Shown: positions 44,400 to 54,189, numbered from the stretch's first letter. The stretch is DNA of 64,000 bases from JAIROC01 sp031553535 (GCA_031553535.1 JAVBLM010000031.1:4682-68681), one strand, 5' to 3'. The notes: generated by a model from the letters alone, not told the origin. Numbers and translations: made by a program.

Positions 44400-44961
44400 A
44401 AAGTTCAAGCTATATAAAAAATAAAATATATTAGAATCGAAAACAAGTAGTAATTATTTGATTAGTAGTTTCTTATTGGTTCTAAATAAATTAAGTGTTT
44501 TTGGAAAATTAGTTATAATTTAAATTTATTAATGTTCGATAGCGTTTTTTTGCAGGCAATGTTGTAGTTATTACAGAACAAAAGAGCCATGAATAAAATA
44601 CACATTATATAGCACAGTCGATCTTAAATCGGATATGATCTTTTCTGATTTAATCGATATCAAGTATTTTTATCGATATTAATAAATGAATAGAGATTGA
44701 TGCTTTACAATAGTTTTGTTAAGAGTGATAAAGATTATTTCAATCATCATAAATAATAATATTATGTTTTCGGAACATTTAGATATGACCATGTATGATA
44801 AATTGTTGACTTTAGGTGGTTATTATATGAAAAATAAATCACCTATGACAAAATAATACTCATCAATATAAAACAGTACATATTATAGTTCTAAACGAAG
44901 AAAAACTCCTGCTGACATGAATTTCTTTTCTTTGCACACGGAATTGAATTATGAATTTATG
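44400..44961. other. Gene-free region with two further hairpins
   Basis: A stem TTAAATCGGA/TCTGATTTAA near 44622-44655, extended by TCGAT/ATCGA, and a stem TAGGTG/CACCTA near 44815-44848 are visible. No ORF is believable. These may belong to further small transcripts, but promoters are not clear. Confidence 0.35.
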
Positions 44962-44969
44962 TATTTTTG
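44962..44969 (+). promoter_or_regulatory. -7 promoter box of the ABC-F gene
   Basis: TATTTTTG (TAnnTTTG), 24 bases before ATG 44994. Confidence 0.5.
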
Positions 44970-44993
44970 TCCCTTTATTCTAAAAGCAGAACA

Positions 44994-46883
44994 ATGAATT
45001 ATCTTAGCGTAGAGAATTTAAGTAAATATTATGGAGATAAACTTCTTTTTGAGAATATTAGTTTTGGGATAGATAAAGGCCAGAAGGTTGCTCTTATTGC
45101 TAAGAACGGAACAGGAAAAACATCCATGCTTAATATAATTAACGGACAAGATATTCCCGATAGTGGTACGGTGACTATACGGGGAAATATCAGGATCGGT
45201 TATTTACCTCAAATATTTGATTCGGGAGAAAATATTTCTATATTGGATTCTATATTTGATTCTACTACTCCGGTTGTAACTTGCATTAAAGAATATGAAA
45301 CGGCACTTGCTTTGTTTAATGAAGTTCAAAATCAGGAAAATCGCTTACGTATGGAATCTGCTGTTGTGGCGATGGATAATCTACATGCTTGGGATTTTGA
45401 AAGCAAAGTAAAAGAAATATTGTCCAAGTTTGATATACAGGATATCCTTAAAAGCATGTATGAATTATCAGGAGGGCAGCGTAAAAAGGTAGCACTGGTA
45501 AAGGTTTTATTATCGGATGCCGATTTTTTGATCATGGACGAACCTACCAATCATTTGGATATAGAAATGATAGAATGGTTGGAATCGTATCTTGCCGCAG
45601 CTAACATTACGCTGTTAATGGTCACACATGATCGTTTTTTTCTGGACAAGGTATGCAATGAAATCATAGAACTGGAAAATGGCAATCTTTATCGCTATAA
45701 GGGTAGATATGATTATTATTTGGAAAAAAAAGAAGAGCGTATTGCCAACATGGCTGCCGAAGTAAGCAAGGCAAGGGGTTTATATCGCACAGAATTGGAA
45801 TGGATGCGTTCCACTCCTCAGGCACGTACTACCAAGTCGAAAGCAAGAATTGATAATTTTGACAATATAAAGCAGAAAGCATTTGTCCGTGTAGAACAAA
45901 AGAATAAAGATTTTGCGGTAAAAACAGAACGAATAGGTAACAAAATATTAGAAATTAACAACCTGAACTTTAGCTTTGATGATCACATAATATTGGATGA
46001 TTTTTCCTATATTTTTAAAAAGGGTGAGCGATGCGGCATCATTGGTAAAAATGGAAGTGGGAAAACAACATTCTTACGTTTAATAATGAATGAACTTAAA
46101 CCCGGTTCGGGAAAGATAACGGTTGGCGAAACTATTAAATTCGGTTATTATTCTCAAGCAGGGCTTTCCTCTGAGAACAGAGGGAAAAGGGTTATAGATA
46201 TTGTCAAAGAACATGCGGAAATGATCCGTATGGCAGAAGGAACCTATATATCGGCTTCTCAATTCCTGAATCATTTTGGATTTTCGTATGAAAGTCAATA
46301 TACATACTTTGAAAACTTAAGTGGCGGACAACGAAGAAAACTTCATTTGTTAATGGTTTTATTGGGAAATCCCAATTTCTTAATTTTAGATGAACCTACA
46401 AACGATTTCGATATAGAGACTCTTACAATTCTGGAGGATTTTTTGTTGCATTTTACAGGATGTTTATTGATTGTTTCCCATGACCGCTGGTTTATGGATA
46501 AATTGGTTGACCATATGTTTATTATGCAGGAAAAAGGCAAGGTAAGGGATTTTTATGGCAATTATACGGAGTATAAAATTAAACTGGAACAAGAAGAAAG
46601 AATTAAAAAGACACAACAAAAATCCGAAAAGCCGATACCGCAAAAACAGACAATTTTATCCAATGTAAATAAACGAACATACAAGGAGCAAAAAGAATTC
46701 GAGTCTTTAGAAATAGACATAGAACATTTGGAAAAGGAAAAAGTAAATTATTTGGAATTGCTCAATGCCGGGGAGGGAACCCCGGAAGAATTGAGCATGT
46801 GGGCACAAAGATATGCCGATATTGATCAGGAATTGGATACAAAAACAATACGTTGGATAGAGTTGAGCGATAAAGAGGGGTGA
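44994..46883 (+). CDS. ABC-F family ATPase (Uup-like)
   Basis: ATG 44994 gives 629 residues beginning MNYLSVENLSKYYGDKLLFE; the frame is open from a TTG at 44967 but that would place the start inside the promoter box. Two ATP-binding cassettes are present: Walker A GKNGTGKTS and GKNGSGKTT, signatures LSGGQRKKVALVK and LSGGQRRKLHLLM, Walker B LIMDEPTNHLD and LILDEPTNDFD. There is no membrane domain. The two halves are joined by the ABC-F linker (about 225-305, many Arg/Lys), and a C-terminal coiled-coil rich in Glu and Lys (about 545-629) fits Uup. It likely acts on ribosomes or DNA-replication intermediates rather than transport. It is monocistronic. Confidence 0.93.
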   Translation: MNYLSVENLSKYYGDKLLFENISFGIDKGQKVALIAKNGTGKTSMLNIINGQDIPDSGTVTIRGNIRIGYLPQIFDSGENISILDSIFDSTTPVVTCIKEYETALALFNEVQNQENRLRMESAVVAMDNLHAWDFESKVKEILSKFDIQDILKSMYELSGGQRKKVALVKVLLSDADFLIMDEPTNHLDIEMIEWLESYLAAANITLLMVTHDRFFLDKVCNEIIELENGNLYRYKGRYDYYLEKKEERIANMAAEVSKARGLYRTELEWMRSTPQARTTKSKARIDNFDNIKQKAFVRVEQKNKDFAVKTERIGNKILEINNLNFSFDDHIILDDFSYIFKKGERCGIIGKNGSGKTTFLRLIMNELKPGSGKITVGETIKFGYYSQAGLSSENRGKRVIDIVKEHAEMIRMAEGTYISASQFLNHFGFSYESQYTYFENLSGGQRRKLHLLMVLLGNPNFLILDEPTNDFDIETLTILEDFLLHFTGCLLIVSHDRWFMDKLVDHMFIMQEKGKVRDFYGNYTEYKIKLEQEERIKKTQQKSEKPIPQKQTILSNVNKRTYKEQKEFESLEIDIEHLEKEKVNYLELLNAGEGTPEELSMWAQRYADIDQELDTKTIRWIELSDKEG

Positions 46884-47008
46884 TAATAGGACAAGCTATA
46901 TTATTGCAGAGTAAATTATACGATTCATCAATAATATAGATACAATCTTTTGCTAAATGGATATACTGTTTGAGAATCATTATTCCTCTATATTATTACT
47001 AATAACAT

Positions 47009-47508
47009 GAGTTGGGGGTGTAAATTGAAACTTTTTCAAATACGAATAATCTCCCCCCCTTAGTATGTCTCTTATATATATCCGCCTGCCTGTTTGATAA
47101 GCGTCCATATGCGAACCTTATAAATAATAAACCTCTTCGGAAAATCATTCATAATATATATTAGATGTAGCTCTATATACTACTTTCGAGTCTTCCTGAA
47201 ACGTCCAAGCGGAAGTGTAAAACACTTTTAAGTTTTCCTGAAATCTCCAAACAAGAATTTAAGACGTTTTCAGGCTTTCCTGAAATCTCCAAATAAAAGT
47301 TTAAGACATTTTCAGGGTTTCCTGAAATCTTCAAATAAAAATTTAAAACGTTTTCAGGGTTTCCTGAAATCTCCAAATGAAAGTGTAAAATGTTTTCAGG
47401 GTTTCCTGAAAGGTACAAACTAAATGGTAAAATGTTTTCTTTTTTCTGCGAAACCGGTAAAGGTTTCAGGATAATAATAAAACAGAAGGGTAGATAAGAA
47501 GGGGAAAA
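47009..47508 (+). repeat. ~500-bp composite element containing array 5
   Basis: Both flanks match composite element 4 at 39 kb (left 47009-47090, right 47425-47508) in the same orientation. Between the left flank and the array there is a further ~95-bp segment that matches the flank of array 2 instead. The element is thus modular. Confidence 0.75.
47183..47475 (+). repeat. 42-bp tandem array 5
   Basis: Units start at 47183, 47225, 47267, 47309, 47351, 47393 and 47435, exactly 42 apart. Typical unit: TTTTCAGGGTTTCCTGAAAT plus spacer CTCCAAATAAAAGTTTAAGA. Stems TTTCAGG/CCTGAAA are mostly perfect. It reads as the reverse complement of array 2. The minus-strand ORF 47173-47418 is a by-product. 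Confidence 0.95.
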
Positions 47509-47636
47509 ACATTATTTCATTCTATCGTACTTTCCGCTTTTTATAATATCTAAAAAATCTTTTTATAGAATGTAATAAATATAAGTGATTTGCAGTTATT
47601 ATATATCTATCGAGGATACATTCAATAGGAGAAGAC

Positions 47637-48866
47637 ATGTTTGAAATACAGACAATAAAGCAGAGGTATAATATTATAGGGAATTCCCCGCAGATAGACA
47701 GAGCCATAAACGTAGCATTACAAGTAGCTGCGACGGATCTTACTGTTTTAATTACAGGAGAAAGTGGTGTTGGGAAAGAGAATTTTCCTAAGATAATACA
47801 TCAAAATAGTGCACGAAAACATGGCCCATATATAGCGGTTAATTGCGGTGCTATTCCTGAAGGTACAATAGATTCGGAATTATTTGGACACGAGAAAGGT
47901 TCTTTTACAGGTGCAACAGATGCTCGCAAAGGCTATTTTGAGCAGTCGAATGGAGGAACGATTTTTTTGGATGAAGTAGCTGAATTGCCCATATCTACGC
48001 AAGTACGTTTGTTACGGGTATTGGAGACAGGAGAGTTTATGCGTGTAGGGTCATCTAAAATGCAGAAGACAGATGTTCGTGTGGTTGCTGCTACAAATGT
48101 GAATGTTCCGGATGCTGTATCAAGAGGTAAATTCAGAGAAGATTTGTATTATCGTTTGAATACGGTTCCCATTTATATTCCGGCTTTACGGGAAAGGAAG
48201 AGTGATATTTTATTATTATTTAAAAAATTTTCCGTTGATTTTTCTCAGAAATATAAAATGCCTCCGATTGTATTAACGAAGGATGCGGAAGAAAAAATAT
48301 TACGTTATAATTTTCCGGGAAATGTCCGGCAATTGAAAAATTTGGTGGAACAGATATCCATCATAGAGCCCGAACGTGAAATTACAATTGATATTCTTAA
48401 AAAATATATTCCGGAAGAAGCCACCACCACTTCTTTATCTATTTTAAAAAATATCAGTGGGACATCTGATGTGGTTTTTGAAAGGGAATTGGTCTTTAAA
48501 TTTTTATCTGAAATGCAGAAAGATATTAATGACCTTAAGAATAAGATAGCAGAATTAGCCGATGGAAAAACTACAAATAGATTGGAACAGAAACCACTAT
48601 TGTTTGAAAGAGATTCCCAAGAGAATGTATTGATTACAGATCATTATCCGGATGATCAGATAGAGATAGCGGAGTATATAGATGAACAAGATGAAGGTAG
48701 TACGACAAATGAAACAGAGATATTATCTTTGCAAGAAAAAGAAAAAGAACTTATCAAGAAGGCGTTGATAAAAAACGGAGGAAAACGTAAGAATGCGGCT
48801 AAAGATTTGGGTATTTCGGAAAGAACACTTTATCGTAAATTGAAAGAATATAGCTTGGAAGGATGA
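47637..48866 (+). CDS. Sigma-54-dependent transcription activator (AAA+ and Fis-type HTH)
   Basis: This 409-residue protein has no receiver or sensor domain; the AAA+ domain starts almost at once. Walker A is GESGVGKE near residue 43, and the sigma-54 contact loop is HEKGSFTGATDARKGYFEQ near 82 (GSFTGA form of GAFTGA). Walker B is GGTIFLDEVAELP near 105, with the arginine finger region FREDLYYRLN near 165. After an acidic linker the C-terminal Fis-like helix-turn-helix is KNAAKDLGISERTLYRKLKEY. It activates RpoN-dependent promoters. Its stop overlaps the lptE start by 4 bases, so it heads the regulator-lptE-TPR-secG unit seen in many Bacteroidota. Confidence 0.95.
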   Translation: MFEIQTIKQRYNIIGNSPQIDRAINVALQVAATDLTVLITGESGVGKENFPKIIHQNSARKHGPYIAVNCGAIPEGTIDSELFGHEKGSFTGATDARKGYFEQSNGGTIFLDEVAELPISTQVRLLRVLETGEFMRVGSSKMQKTDVRVVAATNVNVPDAVSRGKFREDLYYRLNTVPIYIPALRERKSDILLLFKKFSVDFSQKYKMPPIVLTKDAEEKILRYNFPGNVRQLKNLVEQISIIEPEREITIDILKKYIPEEATTTSLSILKNISGTSDVVFERELVFKFLSEMQKDINDLKNKIAELADGKTTNRLEQKPLLFERDSQENVLITDHYPDDQIEIAEYIDEQDEGSTTNETEILSLQEKEKELIKKALIKNGGKRKNAAKDLGISERTLYRKLKEYSLEG

Positions 48867-49369
48867 AGAAAGCAAAGTTATTACTGATATGTTATATTAT
48901 GTCATTTTGTTTGCTTGCATGTACTATAAAGTACTCTGCTATAGGGGTTGATATTCCAGCCGAAGCACAAACAATATGCATTAAACAATTTCAAAACAAT
49001 GCGTCTTTAGTTAATTTGAAATTAAGTAATGAGTTAACTACGCAATTAAAAGACCGGTTTCAATCAAATACAAAGTTGTCAATTGTAGATTCAAGAGGGG
49101 ATTTATATTTAGAAGGTGAAATAACAAATTATGTTCTTTCTTCAGTTGCTGTAGGAGCGGATATGGCAACAATGAATAGATTGACTATCACAGTTCGCAT
49201 AAAATACGAGAATCGGTTTGATGAAGAAAAAGATATAGAAAGGACTTTTTCCAGATATTTGGATTTTGATAGTAAGCAAAGCCTGCAACAAGTAGAAGAT
49301 GATTTGGTTTATCAGATATGTGAGGCTTTAGTTGATGATATATTTACGGCAACAGTAGGAAATTGGTAA
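48863..49369 (+). CDS. lptE: LptE-family LPS-assembly lipoprotein
   Basis: This 168-residue protein has the lipoprotein signal MKKAKLLLICYIMSFCLLAC (Cys20), starting inside the regulator's last codons. The mature sequence (YSAIGVDIPAEAQTICIKQF, then LSNELTTQLKDRFQSNTKL, then GDLYLEGEITNYVLS) has the alternating strand-helix layout of LptE. In partnership with LptD it inserts LPS in the outer membrane. The order with a sigma-54 activator upstream and secG downstream is characteristic of the Bacteroidota lptE locus and supports the call more than sequence alone. Confidence 0.85.
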   Translation: MKKAKLLLICYIMSFCLLACTIKYSAIGVDIPAEAQTICIKQFQNNASLVNLKLSNELTTQLKDRFQSNTKLSIVDSRGDLYLEGEITNYVLSSVAVGADMATMNRLTITVRIKYENRFDEEKDIERTFSRYLDFDSKQSLQQVEDDLVYQICEALVDDIFTATVGNW

Positions 49370-49381
49370 TACAAATTTATT

Positions 49382-50083
49382 ATGAATAAAGAACAATATA
49401 TAAATTGGATTAAAAATAGAGCGGATCTTCCCGATATAATGTCAAATACGTCTGAAGTAGAGAAATATCCGTATTGTATGTTATTTCATTTAATGCGATC
49501 AATGAAAATAAATACAATAGATAATAAATCAGTTTTGGCGGTATTACACCCCTCCAGAAAGAGATTACAGACATTACTATTGCAACAAGATGTTGACCAA
49601 TACAATAAGAAAGAAAATACGGTAAAAGACGACAATAGGGAGGAAAAAATAAATATAATAAAAGAAGCTGCTACGGAGTTTCGCGATAAGGAAGACTTAA
49701 TGGACATTTTACAGAAAAGATTAGCGGAATTAAACACCAACTCCGATACAGGGAATGAGGATCAGAATGAGCAAGAGTTTTTATTTGAGCCACAACCAAG
49801 TGTTTCTTTGGATGAATTGGTAGAGAAGTTCAATAAGTTTCCGCCAAAAATATCTTTTAATCCTGTCGATTTTGAGGATGAAAAGAATTATAGAGATTTA
49901 GGGAAAAGTAGTGTGTTTGATCGATCTAATATTATAAGTGAAACATTAGCAGAACTTTATTGTGTTCAAGGAGCCTATGATAAAGCCCTGAAAATTTATG
50001 AAGCCTTGAAGTTAAAATATCCGGAAAAAAGTGATACCTTTGCAGAAATAATAAAAAATATTAACGCAAAAAACAATATATAA
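49382..50083 (+). CDS. TPR-like protein of the lptE-secG locus
   Basis: This 233-residue acidic protein is mostly helical, with no signal peptide. A long charged helix region lies at about 60-115, then VSLDELVEKFNKFPPKI near 140, and a terminal tetratricopeptide unit (SETLAELYCVQGAYDKALKIYEALKLKYPE, about 190-220). It lies between lptE (12 bases) and secG (overlapping stop and start, TAATG). It is a regular member of this Bacteroidota operon, though its role is unknown; a scaffold or chaperone function for the export machinery is only a guess. Confidence 0.85.
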   Translation: MNKEQYINWIKNRADLPDIMSNTSEVEKYPYCMLFHLMRSMKINTIDNKSVLAVLHPSRKRLQTLLLQQDVDQYNKKENTVKDDNREEKINIIKEAATEFRDKEDLMDILQKRLAELNTNSDTGNEDQNEQEFLFEPQPSVSLDELVEKFNKFPPKISFNPVDFEDEKNYRDLGKSSVFDRSNIISETLAELYCVQGAYDKALKIYEALKLKYPEKSDTFAEIIKNINAKNNI

Positions 50084-50448
50084 TGTATACAGTACTGATT
50101 GTTTTAATAGTAATTCTAGCCATATTATTAGGATTGGTGGTTTTAATGCAGAATTCAAAAGGAGGTGGTGTTTCCTCAACCTTTTCGTCATCAAGTCAAA
50201 TTATGGGTGTTCGGAAAACAGCTGACTTTTTAGAAAAAGCAACATGGACATTATCTATATCAATTGTAGTTTTATGTTTTATTTCCAGTTTTTTTGCAAG
50301 TTCAGGAGAAAAAGTAATAGAACAACAGGGAAGTAAAGCGGCTGGTGCACAACAAACAATGACAAATATGCCATTACAAACGCCTGCGGCAGCAGCTCCG
50401 GCGGCAGAGGCTCCAATGTCTTCAGAAATGGAAGATAATGTTGAATAA
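50083..50448 (+). CDS. secG: Sec translocase subunit SecG
   Basis: This 121-residue protein has two membrane helices (about 3-20 and 53-72) separated by the conserved cytoplasmic loop LMQNSKGGGVSSTFSSSSQI MG, with GVRKTADFLEKATW leading to helix 2. The C-terminal tail is Ala/Gln/Pro-rich and poorly conserved. SecG assists SecYEG in protein translocation. The start codon overlaps the previous stop by one base, and a strong terminator follows, so this ends the operon. Confidence 0.95.
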   Translation: MYTVLIVLIVILAILLGLVVLMQNSKGGGVSSTFSSSSQIMGVRKTADFLEKATWTLSISIVVLCFISSFFASSGEKVIEQQGSKAAGAQQTMTNMPLQTPAAAAPAAEAPMSSEMEDNVE

Positions 50449-50465
50449 CACATACTTATAGATAT

Positions 50466-50513
50466 AAAAAAGAGATAGCGTTAGTTTTTAATTACTAACG
50501 CTATCTCTTTTTT
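50466..50513 (+). terminator. Terminator of the lptE-secG operon
   Basis: The stem AGAGATAGCGTTAGT/ACTAACGCTATCTCT is flanked by A- and T-runs, 18 bases after the secG stop. Confidence 0.9.
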
Positions 50514-50653
50514 AGTTATTAGCATTTATCAAGTTAGAATACATTAAGAAAAAAAAATTATAAAAAATAAACTTTTCAGGCAACAAATTGTATTTTTAGA
50601 GTATCATGTATGTAGAAAATAAATTTTGTTTAATCATAAAAAATAATAATATC

Positions 50654-53653
50654 ATGAAAAAGTTGCTTTTGTTAATCGGGTTATTGTTGAGCATTTCTTT
50701 CTTTATGCCAACAAAAGTTCAGGCGCAATGTCCGAATTTAAATTTTACAATGAATAATTTTTCATATTGGCAAGCCTATATGGGAACTTGTGGTAGTGGT
50801 GTTAATATAAGTAAAAGCCAGGCGACTCCAGGTAGACATACTATAATGAATGCTACACAACTTATGTTAACCAATCAATTATATGATGAAGAATGTGTTT
50901 CAATTCCGAAAGTTCCAACAGGATTTAATTATTCAGCAAGGTTGGGAAATAGTGCAGTTGGTGCAGAAATGGAAGCCTTGGAATATACGATGACCATTGA
51001 TAGTACAAATTCCTTGTTAATATTACATTTTGCCTGGGTTATGGAAGATCCCAGTCATTCTCCTTCTGAACAACCTATGTTTTCCATGACAATAAAAGAT
51101 AGTTTAGATAGGACATTGAATCAGAATGTATATAAATGTAGTTATGTGAATTTTGTTGCTTCCCAAACCTTGGAAGATTTAGCTTGTAAAACCCCAACAA
51201 AGCTTGCACGTAACTGGACCACTGTTGGTTTCAGTTTAGAGCCAATGATGGGACAGAAAATAAAAATATATTTTGAGACAAGAGATTGTACCCAGTCCGG
51301 GCATTATGGTTATGCATATATAGTAGGAGAATGTAGGCCTATGACAATTGACCTAATGTATTGCGATGGACAAACAGCTGCTCGTTTGCGTGCTCCGGAT
51401 GGTTTTGTATGGTACAAATGGACAAGAAGTACACAGTCTTCTTGGGTAAAAGAAGGAACGGGCAGAAATTTTCAAAATATTGTTGTTGACGATCCTAAAC
51501 CGGATGAAGAATTTAAATGTCAAGTAACATCGCAGTTGGGTGCTGATTGTTCTGCAACGTTGCGTACTGTAATTGTAAAAACTATGATCGATGCTGATTT
51601 TAATTACGGTGTAATGGTCAATGGCAATGTGGATATATACGGGCACCTCTTTAACAACTGGTATGATACCTGTAATCGAACAGCTACTTTTGTAGATATG
51701 TCAACTGTAACAGGTAGTAAAAAAGAGTCTATCATGTGGGAAGTATTAAAAGGTAGAGGAATTGTTACTACGGCATTCGATTCGTTATTTACTTATACTT
51801 TTCCAGATCCTGAAACGGATCAGCCGGTTGATTACTTGGTCCGTTTAACTGTATTTGCAGAGAATGGATGTGCAGATACTTCAAAAGGACGAGTAGACCA
51901 GCATATTATTATTTATCCTTCACCAAGGATAAGTATAGATGGTGTTGATCAAATGTGTGCAGGAGATTCAACTTATTTGAAGGCAGTTCCCGTTAGATCA
52001 AAATTTACTCATCATGATTGGAGTTGGGTAGACACCAATGGTATAACCCAAACCGCAACGGGAGATTCTATTCAAATCTATGGGCCTGGAACATACATGC
52101 TTTCTTCCTTAGATAGTAATGGTTGTTATGCAAAAGATACTCTTGTTGTTACTACTTTAAAACCGCAAATGACACTAGACATAACTAATGTAAATTGTTA
52201 TGGACAGGCAACCGGTGCTTTTCAGCATGGGCCTGTAACTGGAGGACAAACACCTTATCAATCGTTTAAGTGGACATTGTTAAATCCGGATGGAAGCCAG
52301 TATGTTGATCCGAATGGAAGTATTGTAGGCTGGAGATATCAAAATCTAATAGCGGGGATTTATACTTTTGAGGCCATTGATGCCAGGGGATGTGCGTTGT
52401 ATGGTGAAGTGGAAGTCAAACAAAATGACTCATTAAGGGTAACCGGGAAGTATACCCCTACAACTTGTGGGGCAGATAACGGAACATTGAAACTTAAAGC
52501 AGCAGGGGGAGTTCCTCCATATAAGTTTGAAATCAGAAAAGACGACGGGACATTGGTAGCTTCTTCTGATACTGCATCCAATTTAAGCTCCGGAGTATAT
52601 AAGATGACTGTTACTGATCATGTAAACTGTGTAACAACAGATACTATTACCGTATCTGCAACACCAATTCCTTATATGACCGTTTCTAGTAATGTATGGG
52701 AGACTTGTGAGAATGAAAACGGATCGATTTCGGTATCACCTAAAGATGCACGTTATCCGGTTTCGTTCACATGGGATACAGGTAGGGAACAAGATACTAC
52801 AAATGTGATCGGTGGCCTTAAGTCAGGTACATATACTGTGGAAATGACGGATGCTAATGGTTGTGTAGTGGATACAAGTATATTTGTAGATAAATATCCT
52901 ACACCAACAGTTGTTATTACAAAAACTCCGGAAACATGTGGCAGAGGGGATGGAACTATTACACTTACTGTAAATAGCATGTACCCCTCCACACTTAAAT
53001 ATCGTTGGGATGGGCTTACAGATACAACATCTTCATTGACAGGCCTCAAAGCAGGAACATATAAAGTGACTATTACGGATTCACTATGTATAGTGTCGAA
53101 AACCATAGTAGTGGAACATGTAGATGGGCCTGTGGCAAATTTTGAATCGAATGCTTATAATGTAGCAAGTAATACGATCTTTACGTTAACAGATGTATCA
53201 CAGGGAACTGTTAATACCTGGAACTGGGATATGGGAGACGGAAATAGTCAAACGGGCAAAATTGTTTATTACACCTATGAGAAATCGGGAGATTATAATG
53301 TATCTTTAGTCGTAATAGATGTAAATGGATGTATAGATTCAATTTCGAAAATAATTCATGTTTACGATGAATTGAATGTATTTGTTCCTAATATGTTTAC
53401 TCCTAATGGGGATGGGCTTAATGATACATGGAAACCGGTAATGTCCGAATACTCAAAGGAAGGATATCAACTGTCTGTTTTTGATCGTTGGGGACAACGG
53501 ATATTCCATACAACCAATACGGAAGACGAATGGAATGGAATGGTAAATGGAAAATATGTCGCTTCTAATTCAATATATTCTTACCGGGTTATAGTCCGGG
53601 ACTTTACTGGTCAGGAATATGAATTTGTTGGACAAGTAACAGTTATTCGATAG
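50654..53653 (+). CDS. Large type IX-secreted adhesin with SprB-type repeats, PKD domain and type B sorting domain
   Basis: ATG 50654 gives 999 residues starting MKKLLLLIGLLLSISFFMPT, a clean signal peptide; the frame is open from 50606. The N-terminal ~220 residues form an unrecognised beta-rich domain with paired Cys. Then come Ig/PKD-like domains and SprB-like repeats near 510-820 (VNCYGQATGAF..., TPTTCGADNGTL, WETCENENGS, PETCGRGDGTIT), each with a TC.. G.Ng opening and GTYTVE/GTYKVTITD closing. The last repeat-like PKD is NTWNWDMGDGNSQ. The type B sorting domain begins VPNMFTPNGDGLNDTW and contains FDRWGQRIF. It should be a surface adhesin exported by the type IX system. A perfect terminator follows. 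Confidence 0.88.
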   Translation: MKKLLLLIGLLLSISFFMPTKVQAQCPNLNFTMNNFSYWQAYMGTCGSGVNISKSQATPGRHTIMNATQLMLTNQLYDEECVSIPKVPTGFNYSARLGNSAVGAEMEALEYTMTIDSTNSLLILHFAWVMEDPSHSPSEQPMFSMTIKDSLDRTLNQNVYKCSYVNFVASQTLEDLACKTPTKLARNWTTVGFSLEPMMGQKIKIYFETRDCTQSGHYGYAYIVGECRPMTIDLMYCDGQTAARLRAPDGFVWYKWTRSTQSSWVKEGTGRNFQNIVVDDPKPDEEFKCQVTSQLGADCSATLRTVIVKTMIDADFNYGVMVNGNVDIYGHLFNNWYDTCNRTATFVDMSTVTGSKKESIMWEVLKGRGIVTTAFDSLFTYTFPDPETDQPVDYLVRLTVFAENGCADTSKGRVDQHIIIYPSPRISIDGVDQMCAGDSTYLKAVPVRSKFTHHDWSWVDTNGITQTATGDSIQIYGPGTYMLSSLDSNGCYAKDTLVVTTLKPQMTLDITNVNCYGQATGAFQHGPVTGGQTPYQSFKWTLLNPDGSQYVDPNGSIVGWRYQNLIAGIYTFEAIDARGCALYGEVEVKQNDSLRVTGKYTPTTCGADNGTLKLKAAGGVPPYKFEIRKDDGTLVASSDTASNLSSGVYKMTVTDHVNCVTTDTITVSATPIPYMTVSSNVWETCENENGSISVSPKDARYPVSFTWDTGREQDTTNVIGGLKSGTYTVEMTDANGCVVDTSIFVDKYPTPTVVITKTPETCGRGDGTITLTVNSMYPSTLKYRWDGLTDTTSSLTGLKAGTYKVTITDSLCIVSKTIVVEHVDGPVANFESNAYNVASNTIFTLTDVSQGTVNTWNWDMGDGNSQTGKIVYYTYEKSGDYNVSLVVIDVNGCIDSISKIIHVYDELNVFVPNMFTPNGDGLNDTWKPVMSEYSKEGYQLSVFDRWGQRIFHTTNTEDEWNGMVNGKYVASNSIYSYRVIVRDFTGQEYEFVGQVTVIR

Positions 53654-53670
53654 AGTATGAGATAACTTTA

Positions 53671-53712
53671 CAAAGAGATTACACAGAATTCTGTGTAATC
53701 TCTTTGTTTTTT
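53671..53712 (+). terminator. Terminator of the adhesin gene
   Basis: A perfect 16-bp stem CAAAGAGATTACACAG/CTGTGTAATCTCTTTG with an AATT loop, then six T residues, 17 bases after the stop. Confidence 0.92.
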
Positions 53713-53748
53713 ACTGAAAACTAATCAATAATAATAAAGAATAAGTAT

Positions 53749-54189
53749 ATGGGCAAAATACGTATTACGAAATTATTTAGCTTTGAAATGGCTCATGCTT
53801 TAGAAGGATATGATGGGTCATGTCAGAATATTCATGGGCATTCATATAAGTTAAGAGTAACCGTTATCGGAACGCCCGTTTGTGATTCACAATCACCGAA
53901 AGATGGAATGTTAATAGATTTTTCTGACTTAAAGCGTATAGTAGAACAATCTATTATAAATAAATATGATCATGCATTGGTCTTAAATAAGGCTACAGAG
54001 GCGGCAACAATAGATGTATTGCAAAATCATTATAATAAAATAATAACAGTGGATTACCAGCCAACAAGTGAACAAATGTTATTGGAATTTGCCAGTGTAT
54101 TACAAACGGTTCTCCCATCAGATATAAATTTATATAGTCTCCGATTGAATGAAACTGATACTTCGTATGCTGAATGGTTCGTGGAATAA
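53749..54189 (+). CDS. queD: 6-carboxytetrahydropterin synthase (queuosine pathway)
   Basis: This 146-residue protein of the PTPS/QueD family has zinc His in FEMAHAL, catalytic Cys in GSCQNIHGHSYKL (Cys plus two His), and GMLIDFSDLK with the Asp near residue 65. The substrate-binding Glu is in RLNETDTSYAEW at the C-terminus. It converts dihydroneopterin triphosphate to carboxytetrahydropterin, the first dedicated step to preQ0 and queuosine. Length is normal. queE and queC are not present nearby. Confidence 0.93.
   Translation: MGKIRITKLFSFEMAHALEGYDGSCQNIHGHSYKLRVTVIGTPVCDSQSPKDGMLIDFSDLKRIVEQSIINKYDHALVLNKATEAATIDVLQNHYNKIITVDYQPTSEQMLLEFASVLQTVLPSDINLYSLRLNETDTSYAEWFVE

Noticed and set aside
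47173..47418. Minus-strand 81-codon ORF with SGNPENVLNF-type repeats
   Set aside because: It is the reading of array 5; see the reasons for array 2.
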